From Oryzias latipes (lineage: Eukaryota > Chordata > Actinopteri > Beloniformes > Adrianichthyidae), in the NCBI RefSeq assembly GCF_002234675.1, contig NC_019866.2, positions 11,313,261-11,377,260 on the forward strand: a stretch of DNA of 64,000 bases, given 5' to 3'. Position numbers and translations under genes: made by a program. The number at the start of each line of letters is the position of its first letter. Position 1 is the stretch's first letter. The notes below the pieces were generated by a model. That model made no database searches. It was not told the origin of the DNA and was given only the letters and a program-made list of their open reading frames with translations. This document shows, piece by piece, positions 1 through 13,087 of this stretch.

Positions 1-3000
1 ACAGGTATCACTTCTGTGAGAAGTGCTTCAATGAGATCCAGGGCAACAGTGTGACCCTGGGGGACGATCCTGCACAACCACAGACGTAAGTTGACCCTGC
101 CGGTGCTGATGGTCGCGTTTGCATCTAAGGGTTTGGTTTTGTGGATAAATGTTTCAGTCACAGCATCCATCTTGAGCGTGCATTTCCTGTTTCTCTTTCT
201 GATCAGTGTGATATCGAAAGAACAGTTTGAAAAGAAGAAAAATGACACATTGGACCCAGAACCGTGAGTTTATTTTGACTGGTTGCCATGTTAATATATG
301 TGACTCTTCTTTACATGTTTTTAAAAAATGAAATGAATGTGTTTGTCTTTTTCTAGGTTTGTTGAATGTAAAGATTGTGAAAGAAAAATGCATCAGATAT
401 GTGTGCTACACTATGAAGTCATTTGGCCATCAGGGTAAGTCTAGTTACTGTGACAGCTATTTTTGGTGAAAGTATTCAATTTGTGGTTGAATTCCTTTCT
501 ATACAAATAGAAGTTTAAAACTTAGCAGCTGTTTATTTTTCCAGTTTCATCTGTGACAACTGCCTAAAGAAGTCTGGCAAGACAAAAAAAGAAAACAAGT
601 TCTCAGCTCGAAGTCAGTTATAAAAATGTTATTAACTTTTAAATATAAAGAAAAAAAACTCATAAATAGTCTAACATATATTTGTCTTTTGGCAGGGTTG
701 CAGACTACCAGGCTAGGGACATACATCGAGGACAGAGTCAACAAATACTTGAAGCGACAAAACCACCCAGAAGCTGGTGAAGTGTTTGTGCGGGTTGTTG
801 CTAGCTCTGATAAATCAGTCGATGTTAAGCCCGGCATGAAGTCGAGGTGAGGTCCATATTTGCTTCTCCTCTTAACATAATTGAGAGCCTTGTCTCAGGA
901 CTGTTCAGAAAGCAGCTTTCTCGAGTAAAAAACTAATTTTAGCTTGTTACATTAACTTAATCACAGAGGTGTACCATTCTAAGGAACCCTTTTGAAGAGC
1001 AGTCATCATATTTGTTTTTTGTGTTTTTGCTGGCAGGTTTGTAGACTCAGGCGAGATGATGGAAAACTTCCCTTACAGAACCAAAGCACTTTTTGCATTT
1101 GAGGAAATAGACGGTGTGGACGTTTGTTTCTTCGGCATGCACGTCCAGGAATATGGCTCTGATTGTCCTTTTCCAAACACCAGGTAACAATACAATTCAA
1201 AAACACCTTAAAATAATACTGCAAACATTTATTTTCACAAAACTTTGTTGGCATTAACTTAAATTATTATTAAAATGGTAGATGAAGATGGCTAATTCAT
1301 TTTTTCTGAATAGCATCAAATAATAAGCCTTTTTTGTTTTATAAATTGCTAAAAGGATCTTTCTATTGTTTTATTTTAAAAAAAATCTTATTTTTTAAAC
1401 TTTATGTACCAAATAAAGTGTTTTTAGTTTTTTTTCTCGTTTTTTTTGGGGGGAGGGGGGGTCAATAATGTAATGTATACATTTAGTATTTCCTAGTAAA
1501 ATGTGATGAATTTTGAATGTTAATTGTTCTTCTTTTAACTTTTACTGATATGTTAACTGTTTCTATATTGCTTCCCTCTCAAGGAAAATGAGAGCTTGCT
1601 CTCAGTTGGCCTCCCTGTAGAAATAAAGCTTCTTTTCCTCTCCTTCCAATCAGAGTTTTGTTTTTGTCTTTCAGGCGGGTTTACATATCATACCTTGACA
1701 GTGTTCACTTCTTCAAGCCACGTTTGCTAAGGACTGCAGTGTACCATGAGATCCTAATAGGTTACCTGGAGTATGTAAAGAAACTTGGGTGGGTGCAAAC
1801 TAACATTGTGGTTTTCCCCTTCAGACGGACATATGCACAACAGTTGCTGATAAAAAATAGCTTATAATGTTTTATTTTTTAATCAGGTATGTGATGGGTC
1901 ACATTTGGGCTTGTCCTCCAAGTGAAGGAGATGACTACATTTTCCACTGCCACCCTCCTGACCAGAAAATCCCAAAGCCCAAAAGGCTCCAAGAGTGGTA
2001 CCGCAAGATGCTGGACAAAGCTTTTGCTGAGCGGATTTTGCATGATTACAAGGTCAGAAACCCCTCAGAAATGGTTCATTAGATAATATTTTTTTTAATG
2101 TTTGAAATATTTTTGCTGTTCCATCTGTCAGAATATTAACAATTTTTTTTTTAACTTTGAGTATTTTGGTGGAAACCACATGCATTTCTTATGCATATAA
2201 ATCAATGTCCATACATCCTGATTTTGTGATCAAATCAATTTGTGATGCAGAATTGGCAAATTTCCTTGGAGTGGCTTAAATTCTACTCCATCTGTAAAGT
2301 GCTCCCGCACTGTGCAATGATGTAATTCATGTGTGAATATGTAGTCATGCCAAAATGCAACTTACTCTCCTCTAATGAGAGCATGTTTGTTTGTTTCAGG
2401 ACATTTTCAAGCAGGCTACAGAAGATAGGCTGACGAGTGCCAATGAGCTGCCGTACTTCGAAGGAGACTTTTGGCCTAATGTACTGGAGGAGAGCATTAA
2501 GGAGCTGGAGCAGGAGGAGGAGGAAAGGAAAAAAGAGGAGAACACAGCCTCTTCTGAGACTACAGAGGTATGTTAACATGAAGAACATTACATTTTTGTC
2601 ACAAGATCATTATGAACCCAGTGATTAAAAAGACTTAAGATTTAAACATGATTGGATATTTCATCTGTGAAAGCTCCGGCTGCTACAGGATTGTTTGCCA
2701 CTCTTTACTCTAATTACATTATCGGATCCTCATGTGTCTTTGTTACAGGGGGCCCAGGCTGACAGCAAGAATGCCAAAAAGAAGAACAACAAGAAAACCA
2801 ACAAGAACAAAAGCAGTCTTAGTCGGGCCAATAAGAAAAAACCCGGGATGCCAAATGTGGCCAATGATCTGTCACAAAAACTTTACGCCACAATGGAAAA
2901 ACATAAGGAGGTGGGTCAACTTCCCATCTGCAACTTTCTTTTGTCCTGAGACTAAAATACTCTTCTTTTTCCAGCCCACTTTTGTTTATTTAAGGGTTTC

Positions 3001-5742
3001 ACAGCAATGTACTTGTCTCATGGAGTCACTGTCATTAAGGAAAAATATGTATCTCTCAATTACATGGAGTTGTTCTTGACGCTCGAGACTAACAAACTTT
3101 GTGTGCCTCAGGTGTTTTTTGTCATACACCTCCATGCTGGGCCCGTCATCAACACCTTGCCGCCCATTATGGACCCAGACCCCCTGCTTACTTGTGACCT
3201 CATGGATGGCCGTGATGCCTTTTTGACTTTGGCCAGGGACAAGCACTGGGAGTTCAGCTCGCTGAGGAGATGCAAGTGGAGTACAATGTGCATGTTGGTG
3301 GAGCTGCACAACCAGGGCCAGGACCGCTTTGTTTACACTTGCAATGAGTGCAAGCATCACGTGGAAACCCGCTGGCATTGCACTGTTTGTGAGGTAAAAA
3401 AAACACTTGACATCATAAATGTTTCTATACTTTTTATATATAAAACTTTCCACTTAAATGACATTTAACTTTCATGTGCTCCTTTCACGTGTCATCAGGA
3501 TTATGACCTATGCATTAACTGCTACAAGACCAAGGGCCATGAGCATCAGATGGTGAAATGGGGCCTAGGCTTGGACGATGACAGCAACGGTCAGGGTGGG
3601 GAGGCCTCCAAGAGCCCACAGGAGAATCGGCGTCTCAGCATCCAGCGCTGCATCCAGTCCCTTGTCCACGCCTGCCAATGCCGCAACGCCAACTGCTCGC
3701 TGTCGTCATGTCAGAAGATGAAGAGGGTAGTTCAGCACACCAAGGGCTGCAAGCGCAAGACCAATGGTGGCTGTCCGGTTTGCAAACAGCTTATTGCTTT
3801 ATGTTGTTATCATGCCAAGCACTGTCAGGAGAACAAATGTCCAGTTCCATTCTGTCTCAACATTAAGCAAAAGCTCCATCAGCAGCAGCTGCAGCACAGG
3901 CTGCATCAGGCTCAAATGATGCGCCGCAGAATGGCCACTATGGCTGGAAGAGGAATGCCGATGCCATCTCCACCTACCTCCACTGCCCTGGACACCCCAA
4001 ATTCTCTGCAGCAGCCTAATACCCCCCAGACTCCCCAGCCCATGCCTAACCAACCCCAACAGCAACCACCAAACCCTGCCAACATTGCCCAGGGGTTCCC
4101 CGGTAATGGTCGCGGTAGTCAGCCCACAACGCCTGTTCCACAGGGTAAACCTGGGCCTCCGTCGTCCCCACTCCATCAGCAGCTGTCCCCAATGCCAAAC
4201 ATGCCACACCAACAGCAGCCTCCGCCTCCACAGCAACAGCAGCAACTGCTGGCAGCCCAGAAAGTGGCTCATGAGATCCAGATGGTAGCCAAGGCAAAGC
4301 AGCTGCAGACAAATTATGCTATGAACGGGATGCACATGAACCACTCTCGTATGATGGGGCCTGGGCCAAACCAGATGCAGATGGTGCAAGGGCCACGGGG
4401 TCCCCAGGTGATGCCGGCTATGCAGCAAGGCCAGTGGAACCCTGGCATGCAGAAGCCCCAGGGTTCTCAGCCACAAGTCCCTCCCCAGCAAGGTCCCATG
4501 GTTTCTCAACAGGCTCAGGGAACCCCAATGCTACAGCCGGGTCAGCTCATGCAGAGGCCCATGATGCCACAGCAACACGGTCTTCAAATGCCTGGGGTCA
4601 TGCCTTCCCAGATGCCCTCGCAACAGGGCATGACACAACAGCAACAGAACATGCCCCGGGGAATACCAAGCAACATCACTCAAAATGCCCTGCAGGAATT
4701 ACTGCACTTCCTCAAATCTCCCAGCTCTCCGCACCAACAGCAGCAGGTCCTGACCATCTTAAAGTCGAACCCACACCTCATGGCTGCTTTCATCAAACAG
4801 AGAACGGCAAAGTACCAGGCCAGCCAGCAACCACAGCAGCAGCAGCAGCAGCAGGCGCAGCAGCAGCAGAACCCACAGGCCATGATGGGCTCCCAGGCTG
4901 GAATGCAGGTTATGTCATCAATGGCAAACCAGGTGCCCAGACCGGGGATTTCTCCCCAGCAGCAACCTCGGCAGCCGGCAGGACCACAGGGCATGATGTC
5001 CATAGGTCCTCAAGGCCAGATGATGAATCCTGCTCAAAATGGAAACCCCCAGCTGTACCGCAGGCAGCAGATGTTCAGGATGCAGCAAATGCAGTCACAG
5101 GGAGGCTTGAATCAGGTCCACGGTCAGTTTCCTCCCCAGCAGACGGGACAAGCAAACTTCTCCCAGATCTGTATGCAGCAGCAAATGACTATGCAAGGAG
5201 GCGGGGGACCCATGAGCCAGCTCCCTCCTACATCCCAAATGGGGCAACCTGGCATGGGCGTCGACAGCTCCAGGATGGTCCTCCAACAGCGCTTGCTTCA
5301 GCCCCAACAGATGAAGCAGCAGATGGGCTCTCCAGCACAGGCTAACTCCATGAGTCCGCAGCCTCATATGCTACAAGGCCAAGCCCCGGGAGTAGCTCAC
5401 CTACAGGGCCAAACCATGGCCAACACCCTGGGAAATCAAGTGCGCTCCCCCGCCCCGGTCCAGTCCCCACGGCCGCCATCACAACAGGCTCCTCATTCCG
5501 GCTCCTCCCCACGAATACAACCACATCCATCGCCTCAACATGCAGCTCTACACTCCAACTCTCCACATCCCAGCCTCGCTCCCATGTCTGGCTCCATGGA
5601 GCAAGGGCACATGGGAACACCTGAGCAGAGCGCCATGCTCCCACAGCTGAACACACCAAATCGAGGGGCTTTAGGAAACGACATGGGCATGGTGGGTGAC
5701 ACAACCGGAGACACTCTGGAAAAATTTGTTGAAGGATTGTAG
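1..5742 (+). CDS. CREBBP: CREB-binding protein (CBP), C-terminal half, 5' truncated by window edge
   Basis: This is the lysine acetyltransferase and transcriptional co-activator that binds phospho-CREB and many other factors in the nucleus. The exons I read are 1-85, 207-263, 357-434, 545-612, 696-846, 1037-1183, 1675-1788, 1887-2052, 2400-2567, 2749-2910, 3112-3393 and 3499-5742. All internal borders are GT/AG and phases agree, giving about 1239 residues with stop TAG at 5740. The first exons encode the C4 zinc region (YHFCEKC) and the HAT domain; [14 protein letters not shown] and LQEWYRKML carry the Trp and Tyr known to matter for catalysis in p300/CBP. Then come the ZZ finger ([17 protein letters not shown]), TAZ2 (RRLSIQRC to [10 protein letters not shown]) and the NCBD/IBiD helices ([12 protein letters not shown]). 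A Gln/Pro/Met-rich tail ends in [11 protein letters not shown]. That ending is CREBBP-like and unlike EP300. TRAP1 as next gene agrees with vertebrate synteny. Which teleost paralogue this is cannot be told here. Confidence 0.97.
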
Positions 5743-6700
5743 CATTTTAAGAAAGAGGACTCGTTTTCAACTGAAAGGTTTTCTACCGACTTATGTAAAA
5801 AGAAAGAAATACAAACAAATGAGTCTTAAAAGGCCTCTGGACTGTGAACTTTCCTTTAGCAATTAACTACTTTTTTCCTAAACCAGAATGATTTACATGC
5901 GCTGGGGAAAAGGACAGAAATCAAATTTTGGTTCAGATCAGCTTTGCAAGAGTTTACCCATGTCATTGTGTTTTAATTTGTTTTTCAGTTGATCTACATT
6001 TGACTTTTGAAAAAAAAAAATTGGAAACAAAAATATTTTGTTGTATTCTTTTTTGTACTTTTGCAAATTAATATTGTACTTGTGTTGAGGAGTATGTAAA
6101 ATTGCTTGGGAGTTTTCTGCCAGGTTTGACCTCTTGTTTAGTTTCCTTGTTCCTGGCTAATTTATTCAAATAATACACCCTTTTTTGAGATAACTGCCTT
6201 TGGGAAAGCCTTAATTTCTTTCCTGGTTGCAGAGTCTAATAGAGATTTACTTATTTGTATAGATCTACACTTCGTATTGCACACACAAACACATCATGCT
6301 GGTAAGAAAGACACCTGCTTTAAAGCTTGTAATGTTAATATGTGCCAGATTTCTTTTTTTTTCACTGGCCATGGCTCAGCGTTTTGCTGGCAGATTTTCC
6401 TACATTGCTTTGTTTGTTTTTACATTTAAAGAATTGTCTATGTATTGAACCTCTTTTGCCTGTGGTGGGAAATTCCATTGTTTGACTGCTGATTTGTGTT
6501 CAGAGAGTTTTGTGCATCTTTTTCTCTTCCATTAAACTTGAATTGATGAGGAACTATTCTCCAATGTAAATCAAGCAGCTAGACAGTACTGTAAATATGG
6601 TATGAATAGAAAATAAGAATGAAATCAGATGTATAAACTGGTTCAAATGGCTCATTTCATATTTCTATATCATATTGTTAAATAAACCTGTGTGCCACAG
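5743..6700 (+). other. CREBBP: 3' UTR of CREBBP with poly(A) signal
   Basis: AT-rich sequence with no ORF follows the CREBBP stop. A canonical AATAAA lies at 6681-6686, followed by a GT-rich stretch that could serve as the downstream element. There is no other good signal immediately before it, so I place the transcript end near 6.7 kb. UTR status is inferred. Confidence 0.7.
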
Positions 6701-7005
6701 ACTTGGTTTGTATTTATTTTAATGGTGAAACAAAGAAAATTCAAGCTTACATTGCAATGTACATTTTTAGTGGTACAATATATACATTCGAATAATAACA
6801 TATCGTTATGATCATAACCCAAATGGATTTAAACCCATCAGTAGCAGTCAGTTTTCTTCTGTTTTTAATTGTCATCAGGCAGATTTTGGACACCTATCTG
6901 ACGTCATTTTCAGGCGCGCGTGGAGATTCCCTGTGCGTCGTTTAGCGTGTGTCCTCGCAGGTCACGTTTTTGGTCTGCTGGTGTTTTCCAAATCAATCCG
7001 CCACA
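6687..7005 (+). promoter_or_regulatory. Short CREBBP-TRAP1 spacer: TRAP1 promoter and 5' UTR
   Basis: Only about 300 bases separate the CREBBP poly(A) signal from the TRAP1 ATG, so the TRAP1 promoter must lie here or inside the CREBBP 3' UTR. A perfect CRE palindrome TGACGTCA is at 6899-6906, about 100 bases before the ATG, beside a CpG-rich patch (GGCGCGCG). No TATA box stands out at a sensible distance. Transcription start is not visible from sequence alone. Confidence 0.5.
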
Positions 7006-10000
7006 ATGTCACGCTTTCTGGGTTTGTGTCGATTCGGACTCAGTTCTCTTCAAAGGTCCAATTCCCGAGTAATGTCACGAGGACTGAGCAGCCGCACCAT
7101 GTCGCTTCCACTTGCTAGAGGTAAGATGTGTTCGTAAGCTAGCAGAGTTAGTTAGCCTAGCTGTTGAGTTGACAGCCTCAGCATCCTAAAGTTTATCTGG
7201 AGCAAGTTTATCTGGAGTTGGTGCTCATGCCAAAGGCTTGACTTGAAGCTGATGGAGAAACATTTGAGATTTTAAATATATTCGAATGTGGGTAAATTAA
7301 ATTACTACAACTACGGAAGCAGTAGTGGGTCAAACTTAATTAAACATTGTTTGGGTGGTTATTGGCAATTGCCACAAATGTTTGTTTGCACTTCCATCGA
7401 GGTTGGCCAAACTAGTTTTTGGGGTAGGGATGTCCACGCCATTATCTAAAATGATATCCAGCCCACTCATGATGATGGAGGTCAGATCAGAAACAGCTTG
7501 GGCAGAGGTGACCTTGGAGAATTGGGATACCTTTTTATTTATTCTATTTGCTCCACAAGGCCTCTTGGATGTTTCTTTCTAATTATAAACACTATCTAAA
7601 TATTGCAGTTTAAGCTGTTCTGTTTGGTTAAGAAAATATGATACAATAAAGATTTTTAAATAAGCTTGTTTGTCTGAAATGCTGATCTTCAAGTTGTTTT
7701 TATTCATTTCTTTGCCTTAATTTTCCCTTTTGTCAGATCTACAGGCTTTGCAGAAGCGGCACTGTCAGCCCAAGTTGTGCAGGTTGCAGGGGTCTTGTCA
7801 CGTCCTGAGCCAGCAGTCTTTCTATAGCACTCAGGAAGTTGAGAAAGAGCCTGAAGTGGAGCCTCTACACACCATTATAAGTGACACTGAATCCGTGCAA
7901 GGTGTCAAATCAGCAGCTTAAAATCTCCTGTAACAATGATGTACACATTTTCTCTTCATTCCCTAATGTAGTGATCTTTTTCTGTTTTCAGGTAGTTTTT
8001 CCAAACATGAATTTCAAGCTGAAACAAAAAAACTCTTAGACATTGTTGCCAGGTCCTTGTACTCAGAGAAAGAAGTAAGAGAAAGAAGACAGCTTCGCAC
8101 TGTCTTTTTTTTATTTTATTTTTTTTTATTTCGTTCAACATGTTTACTTGTCATTTCTTCAGGTGTTCATCAGGGAGCTGATTTCTAATGGCAGTGACGC
8201 TCTGGAAAAGCTGAGGCATAAACTTATCACAGCAGGAGGAGAAACGGCTCCAATGGAGATCCATCTGAAGACGGATGCCGGAAAAGGCACCATCACCATC
8301 CAGGTACTGTGACTCTAATGGTTAAATAAAAAATATGATTTATAAGAAAAAACCTTTTTAAATAAACCACAAAAAAACCCATGTTTGCTCCTACAAATCA
8401 AAATGGTTCTGGGGTTGGGATGGTTTTAGGCCGTTTGTTATTTCGCTGCCACCTGGTGGATAAATGTGGTACAACATGCTGTACATCTGAGTTTTTAGGA
8501 TTCTTTTTTCTTTTAGGATACAGGAGTTGGCATGAACAAAGAGGAGTTGGTGGCCAATCTAGGTACTATCGCTCGCTCTGGTTCAAAAGTGAGTGTGCTT
8601 TCTTCACAAATCAATTATAGTCTCCATCATCACCACATTTGTTTTTCTAAAACATTGATGAATGAAAATCACAAAAGACTAAAGGAGAGCAACCATTAAA
8701 TCAACAAGACCAACAAAGGAATGTGACAAAGCATGACTCGGAGGGAAAATGAATTGGAAGAAAATCCTTTTTCTTATCCTGTTTTATTCAGACCTTGCTC
8801 TATTTTATATTGTACATATACACACATACATGTGTAAAAATACACTGCATAGTACACTATAAAGTAACATAAACTATCCCTGTACCTTATAAAGAAAAAT
8901 GTGTTTGTTGTATTTTGAACACATACTTTACTTTAACTTTAGTTGATTGTTATTTTTTGATGATGAAATTTTACCGTTTATTTCCGACCCTCTACTTTGA
9001 AATAGTTGCATTTTGTTTTGGAAGCTGAAAAATGTTTGTGTCTTCCGTTTGCGGCATGTGAACCGTTTCTTGTGCTCTGCAGGCGTTCCTGGATGCTCTG
9101 CAGAACCAGGCAGAGGCAAGCAGCTCCATCATTGGTCAGTTTGGAGTTGGTTTCTACTCGGCGTTCATGGTGGCTGACCGCGTCGATGTCTTCACTCGGT
9201 CTGCAGATCGGGATGCACCCGGATACAAGTGGTCCTCCGATGGGTGAGTCTAATGACAGATGCTTCTAATGAAAGACCCCTTCCTTTTGTTTTAGCTGTA
9301 GGCACTAAAAATTCCCCCGATGTGAGAACAAATGCTTAATTTACATGTTTTAGAAAGAATATTGTGCAAGATTGCATTTATTGGTTACAAAGACGGTGAA
9401 TAACCTCTGCCTTGATGTTGTTTTCTCCGTCAGCTCTGGACTTTTTGAAGTTGCAGAAGCCAGTGGAGTCCAACAAGGAACAAAAATTGTGCTGCACCTT
9501 AAAGATGACTGCAAGGAGTTCTCCTCCGAGGATAGGGTTAAAGGTAAAAATGGAGTTGTGGGTAAATTATAATATCTTTCTTCTGTCTAACAAAATGTTG
9601 CCTTTTGTTTTTTTTACAGAGGTGGTGACAAAATACAGCAACTTTGTCAGCTTCCCTATTTTCCTGAATGGCCGTCGACTAAACACTCTGCAGGTGAGTT
9701 GTTATTGGAACTTTATTGGTCTCAACATAAAAGGTGATTCTCTTCTCATAACTCCTAAAGGAAAAACCTCAAATTGAAATGATGAAATTGTTGTGATGAC
9801 ATTTTTAGTTTGAATTTACTTGTTTAGAAATATTGCTTGCTCACGTGTAACACCCTTTGTTTCTGTTTTTAGGCCTTGTGGCTGATGGAGCCTAAAGAAA
9901 TCAGCGACTGGCAGCATGAGGAGTTTTACCGCTACATCGCTCAGGCCTACGATAAGCCCCGGTACACGCTGCACTACCGAGCCGACGCCCCCCTCAACAT

Positions 10001-13000
10001 CCGCAGCATCTTTTATGTCCCTGACTCGGTGAGAAGGTCACTTCAAGGTCCAGGATGTGACCAAAAAGACATTTATACTTGGAGATATGAAGGTTTTTGT
10101 GTGACGGCTGAGTGAACGTTGATGTCAACAGAAGCCCAGCATGTTTGACGTGAGCAGGGAGATGGGCTCCAGCGTGGCTCTGTACAGCAGAAAGGTTCTG
10201 ATCCAGACCAAAGCCTCTGATATTCTTCCTAAGTGGCTGCGCTTCCTCCGAGGTCTGTATTCCTCCGAGCACTCGTGCATCATGGAGAAAAGGGGGCGGG
10301 GATTTGGATCGGTGGTTATTCTTTCGGTTTGCAGGCGTGGTGGACAGTGAAGACATCCCTCTGAATCTGAGTCGAGAGCTCCTGCAAGAGAGCGCCCTCA
10401 TCAGGTACAGCAGCAAAATCCAAAGATATTTATGGTACTTTTTCCCAAACCTAACTCCAAGGGGCAGCTGTGGCTTTAAAGTCCCACTCTGACAGTCTTG
10501 TCATCTACTTTGAAAGTCTTCTCAGGGGACTTTTAATCATGAGAGGGTCGCTTTTTGCCAAAATCAAAGAAACCTGTGTCATTTTCTAGAACTAAGTCTA
10601 TGTCCCACCAAACTCCCCAACTACTAAAAAACTATATAGTGCTGGACTATCTAGTGCCCTGGACTTTGAAAGCAAATCGGACACCATGATCACTACCTCT
10701 TTTTTGTTTTTAAATGCAAATGACGACGTCAAAGTGAAAATCTCATTGATATGAAATATGAGTCATGACCATTTATGAATCCACTCTGTTCTGAAGATGA
10801 AAACGTTAATGGTTTAAAAAAAATACTTTAAACATAATTTTTTTTCACAAAAATGTTCAAACGCAATGCATTGTGGTTTACATTCGCCAATCTAGTGAGC
10901 ATCGATGCACACTGGATTTTCGCAGAGACTTCTGGGAAATTTGTAGGGCACTCGATTTAGGAATTGGAGATTCGGACAGCACAACAAAATGACAAACGCA
11001 CTATATAGTACACTATGAATTGATGAGTGAAGGAATTCGGACACACCTATAGTTTCTAAAACATGGCATCTTCTTTGGACGATTCGACTTCAGCTCAGTT
11101 ATGGATTAATTGTTCCTTTAAGCAATTTCTAATACAGATTTGTTTGTTTTTTCCACCTTTGGGTTTAAAGTAATACTTATGTGAACAGTTGCAGATTTAA
11201 AATGAAAACGAGTTGTTTGAAAAAATCTGTTTAAATTCAAATAATGTCCACCTGTAAATCCAATTGAATCATTCATTTCTTTGCCACTAAAAGTTGTCCT
11301 TTTCCCCCATAAGCCAGGCATCCGTGTGGATATCAGGTGTCAGATCAAACATGTGGAATCCGCTCTTTTCTTTTGCTGTCCTGTAATTTTTGACTGAAGC
11401 AGATCATGTTGAGGTTTGACATGTTGGGGACGTTTTTGTGCAGGCATGAATTGAGATCTAAAAGTGGTCACCAAGGTGACCCAAAACATTCATGAAGACA
11501 AGGACACTAAAAATGTTCCCTTTTGAGTTTAATATTAAAACTTTAGTAAAATTCCTATTAAACGTCTAAAAAGTGAGAGCCCTGACTACATTTGAATAGT
11601 TGAACAGAGAGCGGTTATTTATCGTGATTTCCTGTGTTCCATCAAAGTTGGCTCTCTGGTGCTGACTGCTCTCCCGCTGCCTCTGCAGGAAGCTTCGGGA
11701 TGTTCTGCAGCAGAGAGTCATCCGCTTCCTGCTGGACCAAAGCAAGAAGGAGCCTGAGAAATACAACACGTTCTTTGAAGATTACGGTCTGTTCATGAGG
11801 GAGGGGATTGTCACCACCCAGGAGCAAGACATCAAGGTGCCCGCTTTCTATTTGGACTCTGAAGTTGGAACAGAAAGTGTTGTAAAGATTCTTTTTAGTT
11901 TGATTAGCGTTTTGCTGCTTCTCTGTAGGAGGACATCGCCAAGCTTTTGCGTTTCGAGTCATCGGCTTTACCGGCCGGCCAGCAGACGAACCTGATGGAG
12001 TACGGCTCGCGTATGAAGGCCGGCACGCGCAACATCTACTACCTGTGCGCCCCCAACCGACATTTAGCAGAGCACTCGCCGTACTTTGAAGCCATGAAGA
12101 AGAAGGACATGGAGGTAAAAACATGGAGGTTTTTGTTTTAAACAAAGCACTGGTTCACAACTGGGGTTGTCTGAAGGCGCCTGATCTCCGTCGTTCCACC
12201 ATGTAGGTGCTGTTCTGCTATGAGCAGTTTGACGAGCTGACCCTGCTCCACCTCAGGGAGTTTGACAAGAAGAAGCTCATCTCCGTGGAGACGGACATCA
12301 TGGTGGATCACTACAAGGAGGAGAAGTTTGAGGACAGCAAGCCAGGTCCGTACCATCCCTAGAAGCCGGGCTCTCGCAGACCTCTTTTGTGTCAGAGCTG
12401 AAAGGTGAGCGTTTGTCCTCCGCAGCATCTGAGCGTCTGACACAGGAGCAGGCCGACGACCTGATGGCCTGGATGAAGAACGCTTTAGGTCCTCGAGTCA
12501 CGAATATCAAGGTAAACGTGCAGATCAGGAATCACATTCAGCATTTGAAGCTTTCCGCTCTCCTCCTTTTTAGCCAAAACGGTAAATAAATTGTTCCTGC
12601 TCTGACCCTCAGCTGACTCCTCGTCTGGACACCCACCCCGCCATGATCACCGTCTTAGAAATGGGCGCCGCACGCCACTTCCTGCGCACTCAGCAGCTGG
12701 CTCGCAGCGCTGAGGAAAGAGCCCAGATCCTGCAGCCTACACTGGAGATCAATGCAGGGTGAGAGCCCCGCCCACATGTGGTCCTCCACTTCTGTGGATT
12801 TGAACAGACTTCTGACTTTTGCTTCTATTTTAGACACGATCTGATCAAGAAGCTGCACACGCTGAAGGACTCAAACTCTGAGCTGGCTGTTCTGTTACTG
12901 GAGCAGGTGCTGCGCTTTACCTTCAAGCGTGGATTCAGAACAGGAGCTTTAGACGAGAAACGTCTCAAATATCCTTGTGTTTCAGGTTTATGACAACGCC

Positions 13001-13087
13001 ATGATCGCTGCGGGACTGAACGACGATCCCAGACCCATGATCGCCCGCCTCAACGACCTCCTGACCAAGGCTCTGGAGAAACACTGA
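7006..13087 (+). CDS. TRAP1: TRAP1, mitochondrial Hsp90-family chaperone (complete, 18 exons)
   Basis: TRAP1 is the ATP-dependent Hsp90 paralogue of the mitochondrial matrix. Exons: 7006-7120, 7737-7901, 7992-8074, 8163-8303, 8517-8588, 9083-9243, 9434-9543, 9620-9693, 9873-10028, 10132-10252, 10335-10404, 11689-11836, 11929-12114, 12207-12345, 12426-12511, 12613-12758, 12834-12906, 12986-13087. They sum to 2148 bases, a 715-residue protein against about 704 in human. The Arg/Ser-rich N terminus ([18 protein letters not shown]) looks like a mitochondrial targeting peptide. GHKL ATPase motifs are in order: [34 protein letters not shown]. The middle domain has [15 protein letters not shown] and [12 protein letters not shown]; the C-terminal dimerisation end has [11 protein letters not shown]. 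In the first ATPase motif, Gly replaces the usual Ala of NASDAL while the catalytic Asn is kept. Internal introns are mostly short; intron 11 (10405-11688) is swollen by a repeat. Confidence 0.97.
10590..11055. mobile_element. Non-autonomous DNA-element-like repeat in TRAP1 intron 11
   Basis: Two inverted copies of a short motif lie about 370 bases apart: AACTATATAGTGC near 10628 and GCACTATATAGT near 10996. Related phrases AAATCGGACA and ATTCGGACA also occur at both ends, and the interior is AT-rich and noncoding. This layout suggests a MITE-like element without a transposase. Exact ends and target duplication were not resolved, so family and borders are tentative. Confidence 0.4.

Noticed and set aside
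3799..4509. A 236-codon minus-strand ORF opposite CREBBP
   Set aside because: It is the antisense shadow of the Gln/Pro-rich coding region; Leu/His/Trp richness is what CAG and CCA codons give in reverse.
4434..5345. A 303-codon open frame overlapping the CREBBP last exon in another frame
   Set aside because: It arises from CAG/CCA/ATG-rich repeats encoding Gln, Pro and Met; the shifted frame lacks stops by composition. The peptide is Ala/Thr/Pro-rich without family resemblance.
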